Shown: positions 52,137 through 62,027 of the stretch, piece by piece
Layout: each line of letters opens with the position of its first letter
Numbering within the stretch: the stretch's first letter is position 1
The notes under the pieces: generated by a model
What the model saw: the letters and a program-made list of their open reading frames with translations, nothing else
Told to the model about the DNA's origin: nothing
The model's database searches: none
Position numbers and translations under genes: made by a program
Assembly: GCA_900548905.1 (NCBI GenBank)
Contig: URMK01000003.1
Span: 1-64,000, forward strand
Length of the DNA: 64,000 bases
Direction: 5' to 3'
DNA from: an uncultured Lachnospiraceae bacterium
GTDB lineage: Bacteria > Bacillota > Clostridia > Lachnospirales > Lachnospiraceae

Positions 52137-55100
52137 TCAGGTTACAGGGACGAGCTTGCCCATGACGATAAACCGCTCCTTGCCGCTGCTGGTGCAGGTG
52201 GAAAGGGTGAGCACGTTATCGGTGGATGTCACCGACACCTCGCTTTGGAACAGCGAGCGGCCCTGCATGGCGGCGAGCCAGGTGGTATAGGCGCCGCTGT
52301 CCTTGAAGGTGAGCGCCCAGGGGGATGCGTCCGTTCCCGCCTCGCCGGGGCTTGCTACAAACGCGCTGAACAGCTCCACCACATAGCCGCCCTCCGGGGT
52401 CATCAGCAGCATGGAGGGGTGGGCGTCGTAGTAGTCCTGCTCCGCGTAGGAGAGAAGGGAGGCGAGCATGGAGCCGTCCCGCATATTGTGGCCGTAGATG
52501 ACGGTGTTACGGTCCGCGAAGCCCGGCGCGTTTTCGTAGTCGATAAAGAGGCAGCCGGCTTTGTTTTTCGTTCCATCATACAATCGCTTTAGGTAATAGT
52601 CGTTGTCCTCGCCCTGGGCCACCGGGTAGTTGATGGCCGTATCGGGCAGGGCCAGCCACGCGGCCACATCCGGCCCCTTTTCTTTGAGCGTGGTAAAATC
52701 CACTTCGGGCAGGATGACGGCGGGGGCGCTGGGTTCCAGGCTGGCCTCCGGCGCTTCGCTCTCCCCGGCAGGGGCCTCCCCGCCCTGCGCGGGCGGGGCC
52801 TCCGGGACGGCCAGATATTCGGCCAGCCCGTCGTAGGCTTCGGCGCTTTCCCGGTACTGGCCGATCTCTTGCGCCAGCATATAGGCGCTGCCCACAATCA
52901 GGGCCACGCACATCAGCAGGGCGACGGACGCAGCCTTGCGCCGCTTGGGGTTGCTCTTTCTGTGCTTGCCGGGGCGGAGATACAGGACGGCGCAGACCCC
53001 GCAGCCGATCACCGCCAGGCCCAGCAGCCCTACCCACAGATACAGGCTGTTATCATCCCCGGTCTGCGGCACAGGCTTGGGCGTTGTGGGAGTGGAGGGG
53101 TTCTGCGGTGTGGAGGGGGTTGTAGGTGTTTTGGGCTTATCCTCCGGCTTCTCATTGAAAAACTGTACCAGCACGGTTTCGCCAGTCTTGACCTCGAAGG
53201 TGGCGGGATCCGGGAGGATATAGTTTTCGCTGGCCTTGTTTCGCACCTCCGTCACCGTGTACCTGCCGATGCGCAAATCCTCCACGGTGATGATGCCGCT
53301 TTTCCCGCTGGTGAAGGTTTCGCAGTAGGCGCCGTCCGCGCTTTTTACCTCAAAGGCAAAGCCGTCCTTGCGCCCATCGCTGGAGTCCTTCATTATTTTC
53401 AAATCCCCGCGGCGGGCTTCATTGACAAAGCCGCGGCCCGCTTCGTTCTCGATCACGACGGTCTGGCCGTCCTCGGTGATCTCAAAGTAATAGGCTTTTT
53501 TGTCCAGTTCGTAGCCCTTGGGCGCTTTCTTCTCTTTTACAAAATAGCCCTGGGCCAGCAGACCGTCCCACTGATGCAGGCCGCCATCCGTTTCTTCAAG
53601 TTTGCCCAGCAGCTTGTCGTCGCTGTCCAGCTTTTTGTTGCCGTTGGTGTCCTCGTAAAGCTGGAACACTGCGCCGGGCAGCCTGCGCAGGAAGGGGTTG
53701 CTTTTCTTCCCGCTGGACGGTTCCACCACTTCGGTCTTGATGACCTGCACGCTGCCCCGGATTAGGGTATTGTCCACCTGGAGGCCGATGCTCTGGCCGT
53801 CCACGCCGATATAGACGTGGTGCTGCTCCGGACTGATGGTGTACAGCGCCGGCGCGGAAATCTCCGCCACAATCCAGTGCCCGAAGGGAATGCCCTCGAA
53901 GCGGAAGGCGCCGCCCTTCCCGGTGGTGGTGGTAAGCAGGGCGCTTTTCTTGGTAAAGTGTTCCGTGTCGGGCGGGAACAGGCCCATCAACGCGCCGGCC
54001 AGTTTCAGCGGGTCGCCGCCCTCCGGGTCCTCGCCGTATTTCACGCCGTCGATCTTCCCCCGGATAAGCTCGTTGGGGATGGCCCCGCCGTCATTGACAT
54101 GGAGCGAAACAGTGGCGGTGTCCTGGCCCGCATACTCGAACATTGCCGGGTACTTCTGATCGTTCAAAACATAGGCGTTGTTCGTGGCGCGTTCCTGCAC
54201 ATAAAAGCCGCCAAAGGGCAGGTCAGAGGCAAAGGACGCCGCATACCCGCCGCCCTGCGCGGGGGCCATCGAAACAACCTCCAGCAGGCCGCCCGCGGGG
54301 ATGGCGCTGCCGTCCAGCGCAGTCAGCGCGTCAGCAGCATACAGGCCGAAGGAAATATCCTTGTATTTCTCCCCCTGGCCCATCTGGAATACCTCGTCAG
54401 CCTCCAGGGATTTTGTCAGGTCAATTTTCACCTTCTGGCGCTGGTCGTACAGGCCGGTGGCGGTCTGTGTGATTTCCACCTCCTGCCCGGCATAGGCCAG
54501 CTCCACATGCACAGGCTCGGTGTCCAGCACCTTGCCTGCCGGGGCCTGTTTTTCCTCTAATCGGTAGCGGCCCAAATAGAGAAGGCTGCCAGTGGCAACT
54601 CCGTTCTCCCCGGTGGTGAGCGTTTCCACAACCGTGTCTTTGGCCGCGCGCACCGTGCCGTCGCCGGTGGTGATGTCCTCGTCGGCAATCAGGTCGTAGA
54701 CCGCCCCCGGCAGGCCCATGACTTTGTAAACGGGCTGATAGAGGCCGCTGTTTTCCTGCACGCTGTAGAAAACCTCGCCGGTCTTGGCGATGGTGATCTG
54801 GCCCTTCTGTGGCATATTGTGCTGTACCACCGTCACCACGGCCTCGGCGCCGTCGATGGTAAAGGGCACAGGCTCCCCGGAGAGCACATACCCGGAGGGG
54901 GCCTGCACCTCGTATAGCTCAAAATTGCCCACAGGCAGCGGTTCCGGGAGCATCAGCCAGCCCTCGTCTGAAACAAAAAAGGTATCCAGCGTTTCCGGGT
55001 TGGGGTAATACACCTGTTGGGTGACAAACGCGCCGGTGGACAAGTCCTTGATCTTGAAGCCCGTGCCCGGCATGGGGATGATTTCGCCGGTTTCCGCGTC

Positions 55101-57023
55101 GCGCTTCTCCATCTTCACCCGCGCGGTGATGGCGTCGTTGTTGAGAATGTAGCTGTAGGTGTAGCCATTGGCGCTGATAAACACGGTGAAGTCGGGCACA
55201 AAGGCTTTGCCTTCCTCGCCTTCCACCTGATGCACCGTGTAGCGGCCATAGGGCAGCGGCTTGGAGGCGGCAAAGCCGTCCCCATCCGTGGTGAGCAGGT
55301 CGCGCTCGCTCTCCTTGGCGTTTTCATAGCTGCCCGCACTTTTCAGGAAGATTTCAAACACAGCGCCAGCCTCCGGCTTTTCAATCTGGCCGGCGTTGGC
55401 ATCCTCGCTGTGTTCTTCATTGGAAACATCCGGGTCTGGGTCGTCGGTGTGCTTCACAAGCTGGATATTTCCGTAAATCACCTTTTCGGTGACATGGTTT
55501 TCTGTGGTGTTCAGCTCCACCTCGTACAGGCGGGGGGAAGCGCCCACCTCATGCACCGCTTCGTCCAGCAGGTAGCCGGTGCTGGGGCTGATCTCCCGGA
55601 TTGTCCAGTCGTCGCCGCAGACATAGTAGCCGGTGAGAAAGCCACCGTCCGGCCCGGTGGTAAAAGTGTCCACCAGCTCGCCGCCCTTATAGAGGCCGTA
55701 CTGCGCCCCCGCAAGGGAGGCGTCGCCCTGGGCCGTGCCGGTGTCCGCGTCGCTCTTTTGCAGCTTCACCCGGAATTTCTTTAGAATATTGGAAAAGTGG
55801 ACGGTGGAGGTCTGGCCGCTCTCGATGGTGATATACTGCGCGGCGGGGGTCACATAGCGGTCTATGGGCTGCTCGGTCACAAGGTAGGTGCCGGGCAGAA
55901 GGTCCAACTCCACGCGGCCATCCGCGCCGGTGGTGACGGTCTGATCGACTCCGCTGCCGGTAATGCGGAAGGAAAAGCCCTCCACAACGCCGTCCTCGCT
56001 TGTCTTGACAATGCCGCCCCTGCCGTAGGTTTCGGTTTGGACGCGCACAAAGAAGGCGACGGGATCCTTGGCCCCGGTCATCATCGTCTGATAGCCCGGC
56101 CTGCCCCAAATCAGCATGTTTTCGCTCACCGGGACATTTTTGCGGTACTGGAGCGTCACCGGGGACTCAATCATATTTTTGCTGGTGAAGGTGTAGCGGT
56201 TGCCGTCGCGGGTGACGGTCACGCCGCTGCCCGCAAGCGTCTGAAGGTCGATATTCAGGTTGTTGGTGTCGGTGATGGTGAGCCGGTAGACCTTGGCCTC
56301 CGGGTCCCATTCAAGTTCCTGCACCGGCGCGCCGCCTTTGTCGGCAGAGGCGAAGGAGGGCACAGTGGAGTGGGAGGCCGTCTGCTCCAAAATCCAGTCG
56401 TAGGCGCGCTCCGCGGGCCGGCCCTTCACCACGGAATAAAACTGATCGCCGTCAACCGGCCCGTTGTCGTGGCGGCTGTAGGTGTCGCTGCGTAGCTGCT
56501 GCTGGTATTCCCACACAATGCACTGCGCCGCCATATACCAGTCGTTTTCATTCAGGCCGGAGAGCGGAAGGGGCGCGCCCGGCTGCCAGCCGTATAGGGT
56601 TGTGAGCATAATGCCTCGCTGGGAGGCGGCGGGAAGCTGGTTGAAATACTGGCTGTTGTGCCCCTGGCTGGACAGATAGCCGTCGTCGGAGTCCCCAAAG
56701 CGGATGCCGCTTTCCACGCAGTACACCCACCGGGAAGCCCCGGCGCTGTCGGTGAGCACATAATGCTTGTAGGCGTTACCGCCTGAATGGTTGACGTATT
56801 CGGTGGTGCCGTCGCTGTGGTAGTTCATGGAAGCATAGCCGGAGGGAGAGCGGTAGGGCTGCCCATCCGAGCCAGTCACCACATCGCCGTAAGACGAGCT
56901 TGCCCGCTGGCCCTCCGGCGCGGCAAAGGCGCTGACGGGGAGCATCCCCGCCAGCAGCAGGACAGAAAGGAAAACGGCCAGCAGTTTATGAAAACCGTGG
57001 CCGCCAGATATTGTTTTGTTCAC
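52137..57023 (-). CDS. Thioester/SpaA-type adhesin fused to a class B-like sortase
   Basis: A 1628-residue single frame. Signal peptide (1-35); thioester domain with Cys102 (VYCVESG) and Gln167 (AAQCIVWEY); about nine SpaA/Cna-B-type domains, each with KT/EK/QK-type lysines and late Glu-containing strands; VPQTG at 1318-1322 with a membrane helix and basic stretch (RPGKHRKSNPKRRK); then a second helix, a linker and a sortase domain with His1512 (IYGHNMRDGS), Cys1610 (LSTCTSSG) and Arg1617. The enzyme's own substrate is thus in the same chain. GTG start after a GAGGA. In related ICEs, from memory, these are two genes. No stop or internal start is visible at the join. Confidence 0.85.
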   Translation of the reverse strand: MNKTISGGHGFHKLLAVFLSVLLLAGMLPVSAFAAPEGQRASSSYGDVVTGSDGQPYRSPSGYASMNYHSDGTTEYVNHSGGNAYKHYVLTDSAGASRWVYCVESGIRFGDSDDGYLSSQGHNSQYFNQLPAASQRGIMLTTLYGWQPGAPLPLSGLNENDWYMAAQCIVWEYQQQLRSDTYSRHDNGPVDGDQFYSVVKGRPAERAYDWILEQTASHSTVPSFASADKGGAPVQELEWDPEAKVYRLTITDTNNLNIDLQTLAGSGVTVTRDGNRYTFTSKNMIESPVTLQYRKNVPVSENMLIWGRPGYQTMMTGAKDPVAFFVRVQTETYGRGGIVKTSEDGVVEGFSFRITGSGVDQTVTTGADGRVELDLLPGTYLVTEQPIDRYVTPAAQYITIESGQTSTVHFSNILKKFRVKLQKSDADTGTAQGDASLAGAQYGLYKGGELVDTFTTGPDGGFLTGYYVCGDDWTIREISPSTGYLLDEAVHEVGASPRLYEVELNTTENHVTEKVIYGNIQLVKHTDDPDPDVSNEEHSEDANAGQIEKPEAGAVFEIFLKSAGSYENAKESERDLLTTDGDGFAASKPLPYGRYTVHQVEGEEGKAFVPDFTVFISANGYTYSYILNNDAITARVKMEKRDAETGEIIPMPGTGFKIKDLSTGAFVTQQVYYPNPETLDTFFVSDEGWLMLPEPLPVGNFELYEVQAPSGYVLSGEPVPFTIDGAEAVVTVVQHNMPQKGQITIAKTGEVFYSVQENSGLYQPVYKVMGLPGAVYDLIADEDITTGDGTVRAAKDTVVETLTTGENGVATGSLLYLGRYRLEEKQAPAGKVLDTEPVHVELAYAGQEVEITQTATGLYDQRQKVKIDLTKSLEADEVFQMGQGEKYKDISFGLYAADALTALDGSAIPAGGLLEVVSMAPAQGGGYAASFASDLPFGGFYVQERATNNAYVLNDQKYPAMFEYAGQDTATVSLHVNDGGAIPNELIRGKIDGVKYGEDPEGGDPLKLAGALMGLFPPDTEHFTKKSALLTTTTGKGGAFRFEGIPFGHWIVAEISAPALYTISPEQHHVYIGVDGQSIGLQVDNTLIRGSVQVIKTEVVEPSSGKKSNPFLRRLPGAVFQLYEDTNGNKKLDSDDKLLGKLEETDGGLHQWDGLLAQGYFVKEKKAPKGYELDKKAYYFEITEDGQTVVIENEAGRGFVNEARRGDLKIMKDSSDGRKDGFAFEVKSADGAYCETFTSGKSGIITVEDLRIGRYTVTEVRNKASENYILPDPATFEVKTGETVLVQFFNEKPEDKPKTPTTPSTPQNPSTPTTPKPVPQTGDDNSLYLWVGLLGLAVIGCGVCAVLYLRPGKHRKSNPKRRKAASVALLMCVALIVGSAYMLAQEIGQYRESAEAYDGLAEYLAVPEAPPAQGGEAPAGESEAPEASLEPSAPAVILPEVDFTTLKEKGPDVAAWLALPDTAINYPVAQGEDNDYYLKRLYDGTKNKAGCLFIDYENAPGFADRNTVIYGHNMRDGSMLASLLSYAEQDYYDAHPSMLLMTPEGGYVVELFSAFVASPGEAGTDASPWALTFKDSGAYTTWLAAMQGRSLFQSEVSVTSTDNVLTLSTCTSSGKERFIVMGKLVPVT

Positions 57024-57074
57024 GCTGTCTGCATCCTCGCTTTCTTCATATATATAATGGGTAGAAAAAGGGCG

Positions 57075-58175
57075 TTATTTGCCGCCCTGCGCCGGGTCGT
57101 CGTCCTCATTGTCGTCCGGCAGGTATTCCTCCCCTTGCTCCAGGCCGGGATCGTAGCCGTCGCCGTACTCGTCGCCCTCAAAGCCTTCGTCCTCGTCGTC
57201 GAGGGCCGCCTGCTGCTTGGGGCGCACGATTTTGAAATAGTACCCGGCGCCGCCAACCGCGGCAAACGCAATGAGCACAAAGACGATCATGCCCACATTG
57301 CCGCCGCCTTTTTCCTCCGGCTTCTGGTCGTCCGGCTGTTCCGGGGCGGGCGTGGGGGTTTTGCCGGTACAGCCTGTCAGGTCGTTTTTACAGACCGGGC
57401 AGGCGGTGTTCACCTTGCCGGCCTCGCATTTCTCGCCGCAGGTGCATTTCTCCGGCTCCGGCGCCGCACTCACGGTGCCGTTTTCCTTCTCCGCCAAAGC
57501 CATCAGGTCGGCCTCGGTGACAGTGTTGAGGAAATACACGTTTTTGTCCTCGCGCTTGCCGTCGATAATCAGGTAAAAAGTGTTGCCGGCTTCGGTGGTG
57601 ATGGTATAAAACTGCTTGTCGCCTTCCTCCCCGGTGGCGGAGTCCTGGATGGTGCCGGCGCCGTCCGGGGTAAACGCGCCGTCCGGCACCGCGCTTACCG
57701 TCCCATCGCCTCCGCTGCTTGGCGTTTCAGAGGGCGTCGAGCTGGGTTTGGGCGTCGGCGTAGGGGTGGGTGTCGTCTGCGGCTTTGAAGCCGTGCCGCC
57801 GCTCTGCGTATTGGGCGAGGGGGTAGAAGTCGGCGCCTTATAATAGGGGTTATCAAACTTCTGCTCCTTGGAACGGTTGCCCGCGAAGTCCACCGCGTAC
57901 ACGGTGATCTGCTTGCCGTCCCCGGCATAGTCTTTCAGCGCCACATCCCCCTTGCCATTGACAAGGGTGCTGATGCGGCGCCCGTCGATGTACACCGCCT
58001 CCACGCCGGAAATATCATCCTCGGCTTCGACGGTGAGCCTCCCTTTCTCCAGTGTGGCGGTCAGGGTCGGCGGGGTTTTGTCGTCGCTGCTGGCGGCGTA
58101 GGCCGTCAGGGGCAAAGCAAAGACGCTTATGCAGAGCACAAGCGCCGTCAAAAGGGGCAAAATTCTATTCTTCAT
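57075..58175 (-). CDS. CD1107-family mobile-element protein (DUF4366)
   Basis: A 366-residue protein with a signal peptide (1-27), an Ig-like region (KTPPTLTATLEKGRLTVEAE), a Thr/Pro linker, a DUF4366-like part (KQFYTITTEAGNTFYLIIDG), a four-Cys knuckle (CTCGEKC ... CPVCKNDLTGC), one membrane helix (about 298-318) and an acidic end. It belongs to the ICE transfer module near VirB4 and is probably an envelope component. The start at 58175 has GGAGG nine bases upstream; an earlier ATG touches that site. Confidence 0.82.
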   Translation of the reverse strand: MKNRILPLLTALVLCISVFALPLTAYAASSDDKTPPTLTATLEKGRLTVEAEDDISGVEAVYIDGRRISTLVNGKGDVALKDYAGDGKQITVYAVDFAGNRSKEQKFDNPYYKAPTSTPSPNTQSGGTASKPQTTPTPTPTPKPSSTPSETPSSGGDGTVSAVPDGAFTPDGAGTIQDSATGEEGDKQFYTITTEAGNTFYLIIDGKREDKNVYFLNTVTEADLMALAEKENGTVSAAPEPEKCTCGEKCEAGKVNTACPVCKNDLTGCTGKTPTPAPEQPDDQKPEEKGGGNVGMIVFVLIAFAAVGGAGYYFKIVRPKQQAALDDEDEGFEGDEYGDGYDPGLEQGEEYLPDDNEDDDPAQGGK

Positions 58176-58416
58176 GGGTTCCATCCTCCAATCCCTGCGG
58201 GCTGCCGCCGCGCGCGGCGGGGCCGGCCTGCTGGCTTTTGATAAACTCGGCCAAACCTTCCGGCGACAGGTTCAGACTGCGCACCAAAGCTACAATGTCG
58301 GTGTTCTCCAACTCTGTGCGCTGCTTTTCCAAATCCCGCTGCTTGGCCTGCAATTCCGCGATTTTGTCCCGCGTTTTCTCAATCTCCTTTGTGAGCTTTT
58401 CAATTTTGGGGTTCAA
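58165..58416 (-). CDS. DUF4315-family protein
   Basis: An 83-residue protein, two coiled-coil helices (PKIEKLTKEIEKTRDKIAEL, QAKQRDLEKQRTELENTDIV) and a Gly/Pro end, matching DUF4315 of Clostridial ICEs. TTG start at 58416 with GGGAGG seven bases upstream; the longer frame to 58497 overlaps the preceding gene. It lies between the hydrolase and DUF4366 and overlaps the latter. Confidence 0.82.
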   Translation of the reverse strand: MNPKIEKLTKEIEKTRDKIAELQAKQRDLEKQRTELENTDIVALVRSLNLSPEGLAEFIKSQQAGPAARGGSPQGLEDGTHEE

Positions 58417-58435
58417 GTCATTACCTCCCGTTCGG

Positions 58436-61081
58436 TTAATGGATGCGCCCGAAGGCGTAGAAGTGATCTGTCCAATACCGGGTGTCAATGCTGGCATACT
58501 GGACGGGCTTGCCGGCGTGTATCATCTGGCCGTTGCCGATGTAGATGCCGACGTGGGTTACAGTGTTGGGGGTTGAATAGGTGTCCTTAAAGAAAATCAG
58601 GTCGCCGGGCCGGGCGTTCTCTCTGGACACCGGCGTGCTGGCGTTGTATAGGCCCTGGGCGTTGGTGGCGATGCTCTTGACGCCGGAATGGGTCAGACTC
58701 CAGCAGACAAAGCCGGAGCAGTCAAACTTGTCAGGCCCCTTCGCGCCGAATACATAGGGCTTGCCCAGGTGCTTTTGCGCTTCCTCCATGAGCGCGGCAT
58801 AGCTGCCGTCGCCCATCGGTTCGCCGGGGTAGGCAGGGATTTCAGGCCCGCCAGGGGTGCCGGGCGGCAAGCTGCCGCTGCCGTCGTCGCCGGTATCGGC
58901 AAAGTACAGCGGATTAAGGTGCTGGCCGTCCACCAAAACCTCCAGATGCAGGTGCGGCCCGGTGGAATTGCCGGTGCTGCCCACCTTGGCGATCACATCG
59001 CCCTGTTTGACCTCCTGACCTGGGGACACAAGAAGCTGGGAGCAATGGGCGTACTTGGTCGTCAGCGTATGGCTGCCCGCCACTTCGCCCTCCAGCACCA
59101 CAAGCAGGCCGTAGTCCCCGGCGCTGCCCGCCTGCGTCACCACGCCGTCGTGACCGGCCAGAATGTCCGTGCCCTGGGCCATGCCGATGTCCACCGCCTT
59201 GTGGTAATCCTTTCCGCCGCTGATGGGGTGTACCCGGTAGCCGTAGTAGCTGGTGACATAGGGCAGCCAGTTCGTTTCTCCGAACACGTTTGCCACATAC
59301 TGCCGGTTGCCCTTGGTTTGCATCAAATATCCGTAGATTTGCCGTTGTTCATCGGTCATGCGCCCGCCGGTCAGCTCCGCAAAGGGGCGGGCCGTCAGGT
59401 TGATATGGAGGATGTGCCATTCGTAGGGCACCTCCACCTCGTAGCTCTCCCCGGTTTCCGGGTCGGTACGGGTTTCGGTGCGGTAGCGTATCTCCACTTC
59501 CTCCACAAATTCGAGGGTATACTGTTCTTCAAAAAGTTCCTGGAGGACAACCTGTACCTGCGCATAGGTGAAGTTCTGATAGGCCGCGGTCAAGAAGCCC
59601 ATCAGCTCGTAGGGATTGTGCCCGATGTCGTCCACCTGGTAACGGTATTCGTCATACCCTGGGTGGTCGGCCTCGGCCCGGTCAATCCGCATTTGCAAAT
59701 CCGTTTCCCATTCGGTGTAAATCAGCTCCGCGTCGTTGATGTCCTTATCGTCGGCAAGGTAGCTGGATCCCACCACGCCGCCCAAACCGCCGACGCCCAT
59801 GTTGGAGCAGGAGGAAAAGACCGACGTTATCAGGAAGATCAGCAGAAGGAGCAGGGCGAGAACGCCGAAGATAATGGGATGGCGCTTGACAAACAGCACC
59901 ACATGGGTTCCGATTTTCTCTGTGGTGACAGCCGTTTTTTTCGCGGCCTGCCCCGTGCGCTTGGCCTCCCGCGCCGCTTTCGCGTACTGCCGCTTGATCT
60001 TGCGCTTTTGCAGCATCCGGCCCCAAAGGGTGCTTTTCAGCTTGGGGTTATCGTGCAATACCTGCTGGTAAGCCGCCCGCGCGCTTGTTTTCGTGGCCTT
60101 TTTCTGGAGGTGCGACACCTTGCGGTAAGGGGCCGTCTTGTGGCGGTGGTACAGGGTGCGCAGGCCGCCCTCGGCCAACAACTCGCCCTTGTGGGCCGCC
60201 TCGGTGCCCACATTTTCGTGTTCCACCTCGTACAGCTTTTTATGGGCAAAGCCAATCGCGGCGTTCGCGCCCTTTTTGACCGGGCGCAGGGGCAGCGGCC
60301 CCTTGACATGGACGTGCTGGGGTTTTACCTCTTTTTCAAACTTTAGCCGGCGCTTGGTCTTGCCGGTTTCCGGGTCAGAGTCCACGCCCATCCGCAGCTT
60401 GCGGCGGGCGGGCAGGCTTTGCTCCGCCTTCTCCAGCTTTTCCGCCGTCCGCTCGGCTTTGCGCCGCGCGTCCGTCAGCTTCTTGCCGGGCGGCTCCGGG
60501 GGCAGCTCGTCGGCGGTAAACTCCAGCTTGGAGGCCCGCTGCGGTTCCTGCCGGGGGGCCTGCCCCTCGGCCTTGGCCGCATCGTCTACAAACTGCTGCT
60601 GGTATCGGGCGCCATGCTGGGAAGCGGAGTGCTCCCGCTGGCCTGCGCCGTCCCCGCCAGGCGGCGGGGCGTCGTCAAACCGAAGGCGGGCAGGCCGCAC
60701 GGCCTTGGCCGCCGCTGGCCGTTCCCCGGAAGGGACCGCCTGCGCGGACTCCCGCATGAGGGCGGCGCCCTCCAATCGGGCCGTCTGCTCTGGCGGCGCT
60801 CCATCGGCGGAATAGGCGGGCTGTTCATCCCCTGGGGGCGGGCTGCCCGCGCTGTCCGACGCAAGATCGGTGCGCTGGTGACGCTCCGAGTGGGCGGGTT
60901 CCGGCCCGCGGCCCGGCTGTAAGTCCTCCGGGGCGTCCCGCGCCTGCCGCAGGTCAAACTCCCGTTCCCGCTGGCTGATGCGGGTTTCCTCCCCGGTGGC
61001 CGCGCCGCGCTCCACCAGCCCGTCGCGGGTCATCTTATGGATTTTCTTTTCTTTGGCCCGAAATTCCTGGTCCCGCGACAT
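58436..61081 (-). CDS. Conjugation cell-wall hydrolase: M23 peptidase and NlpC/P60
   Basis: An 881-residue CD1108-type protein. A ~370-residue basic Pro/Ala/Arg-rich part is followed by one membrane helix (HPIIFGVLALLLLLIFLITS). Outside come an M23 domain (HPISGGKDYHKAVDIGMAQG, then STGNSTGPHLHLEV) and an NlpC/P60 domain with the nucleophile Cys in KFDCSGFVCWS and a late His (VTHVGIYIG). It opens peptidoglycan for the transfer channel. The start at 61081 has AGGAGG eight bases upstream; an ATG at 61087 is too close. It overlaps the upstream gene by 47 bases. Confidence 0.92.
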   Translation of the reverse strand: MSRDQEFRAKEKKIHKMTRDGLVERGAATGEETRISQREREFDLRQARDAPEDLQPGRGPEPAHSERHQRTDLASDSAGSPPPGDEQPAYSADGAPPEQTARLEGAALMRESAQAVPSGERPAAAKAVRPARLRFDDAPPPGGDGAGQREHSASQHGARYQQQFVDDAAKAEGQAPRQEPQRASKLEFTADELPPEPPGKKLTDARRKAERTAEKLEKAEQSLPARRKLRMGVDSDPETGKTKRRLKFEKEVKPQHVHVKGPLPLRPVKKGANAAIGFAHKKLYEVEHENVGTEAAHKGELLAEGGLRTLYHRHKTAPYRKVSHLQKKATKTSARAAYQQVLHDNPKLKSTLWGRMLQKRKIKRQYAKAAREAKRTGQAAKKTAVTTEKIGTHVVLFVKRHPIIFGVLALLLLLIFLITSVFSSCSNMGVGGLGGVVGSSYLADDKDINDAELIYTEWETDLQMRIDRAEADHPGYDEYRYQVDDIGHNPYELMGFLTAAYQNFTYAQVQVVLQELFEEQYTLEFVEEVEIRYRTETRTDPETGESYEVEVPYEWHILHINLTARPFAELTGGRMTDEQRQIYGYLMQTKGNRQYVANVFGETNWLPYVTSYYGYRVHPISGGKDYHKAVDIGMAQGTDILAGHDGVVTQAGSAGDYGLLVVLEGEVAGSHTLTTKYAHCSQLLVSPGQEVKQGDVIAKVGSTGNSTGPHLHLEVLVDGQHLNPLYFADTGDDGSGSLPPGTPGGPEIPAYPGEPMGDGSYAALMEEAQKHLGKPYVFGAKGPDKFDCSGFVCWSLTHSGVKSIATNAQGLYNASTPVSRENARPGDLIFFKDTYSTPNTVTHVGIYIGNGQMIHAGKPVQYASIDTRYWTDHFYAFGRIH

Positions 61082-62027
61082 CTTCATCACCTCCTGTGCG
61101 CCCATAGGGAACGCCGATATATTCAAGCACCTTACCGCACCCTACTTTGTGAATGCAGTAGTCGTGTTGTTTGGGATGGGTCAGCGCCATCCGCTCGAAA
61201 CGGTTGGGGCTTTTCTCCAAATGCGCGCCGAACATGCAGAACATACAGCCGGTGCGCGCCGCGCCCGTCGTTTTCAGCTTGCCGCCGTCCTCCACGATCT
61301 CGCCGTAAATGCCGGAGGCATACGGAATCCCCGTCAGGCGCAGATACCTTAAAACATCCTGCTCCAGCCAGAAGGACATAGGCTGGGATGTGGGCTTTGC
61401 TTTGGTGAAGGCGTTGCAGCCTGTGGTAAGATAGGCCATCTGCCGCCGTATGCTCTCACAGGCCATTGTGCCGATAATCGGCTGGAGGCCCGTTTCTTTG
61501 GTAAAGCGGTTCAGAGGCCGCTCCTTCATTACAAGGCAGCAGTAATCGGAAATAAAAAAGGGCGCGTCCACAAGATGCGCCCACTTGGTATACCGCTGTG
61601 CGAATTTGGAGTAGCTGCCGTCCGTGTTTTTGCCCTGTAGCTGCTGGATAGCCCATTTCCCGCCCCTGCGGGCATAGTAGATGCGCCGGGCGACCTCCTT
61701 GGAAATCACCGGGTAGCCGTACTGCTCAATCACCTTGGAAAAGAGCATATCGGGTTTGAGCCAGGCCACATTCGGTACGGTTTTCACAAACGCCCGTATT
61801 TCCGGGTACTCCAGGCCGGTATCGACAAAAGCGGCCTGGATGTCCGGGAAGGCCCGCCGCGCGAGGTCCAAAAGCACGGTGGAGTCCTTGCCGCCCGAAA
61901 AAGAAACAGCCACCTTGCCGCCGTAGTGAAAATACCACTCCATGATCTTCGTCTGCGTTACCCGGATTTTGCGCTCCAGACCCCAGCCCTGCATGACAGT
62001 CAAATCCTGCCGGGTGTACACGCTCAT
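61035..62027 (-). CDS. PAPS-reductase-like PP-loop protein
   Basis: A 330-residue protein with a PP-loop (SFSGGKDST, residues 42-50) and the reductase/N-type ATP pyrophosphatase fold (AFVDTGLEYPEIRAFV, QPIIGTMACESIRRQ, GCMFCMFGAHL). Members are regular passengers in Tn1549-type ICEs, where a sulfate-assimilation role is unlikely; some relatives modify DNA (DndC-type). Its stop overlaps the hydrolase start, and its start overlaps the VirB4 stop by four bases. Confidence 0.85.
   Translation of the reverse strand: MSVYTRQDLTVMQGWGLERKIRVTQTKIMEWYFHYGGKVAVSFSGGKDSTVLLDLARRAFPDIQAAFVDTGLEYPEIRAFVKTVPNVAWLKPDMLFSKVIEQYGYPVISKEVARRIYYARRGGKWAIQQLQGKNTDGSYSKFAQRYTKWAHLVDAPFFISDYCCLVMKERPLNRFTKETGLQPIIGTMACESIRRQMAYLTTGCNAFTKAKPTSQPMSFWLEQDVLRYLRLTGIPYASGIYGEIVEDGGKLKTTGAARTGCMFCMFGAHLEKSPNRFERMALTHPKQHDYCIHKVGCGKVLEYIGVPYGRTGGDEDVAGPGISGQRKENP

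Noticed and set aside
52137..52990. Separate sortase gene starting inside the fused frame
   Set aside because: No ATG or GTG with a ribosome-binding site was seen at the join, and the frame is continuous. A sequencing error cannot be excluded.
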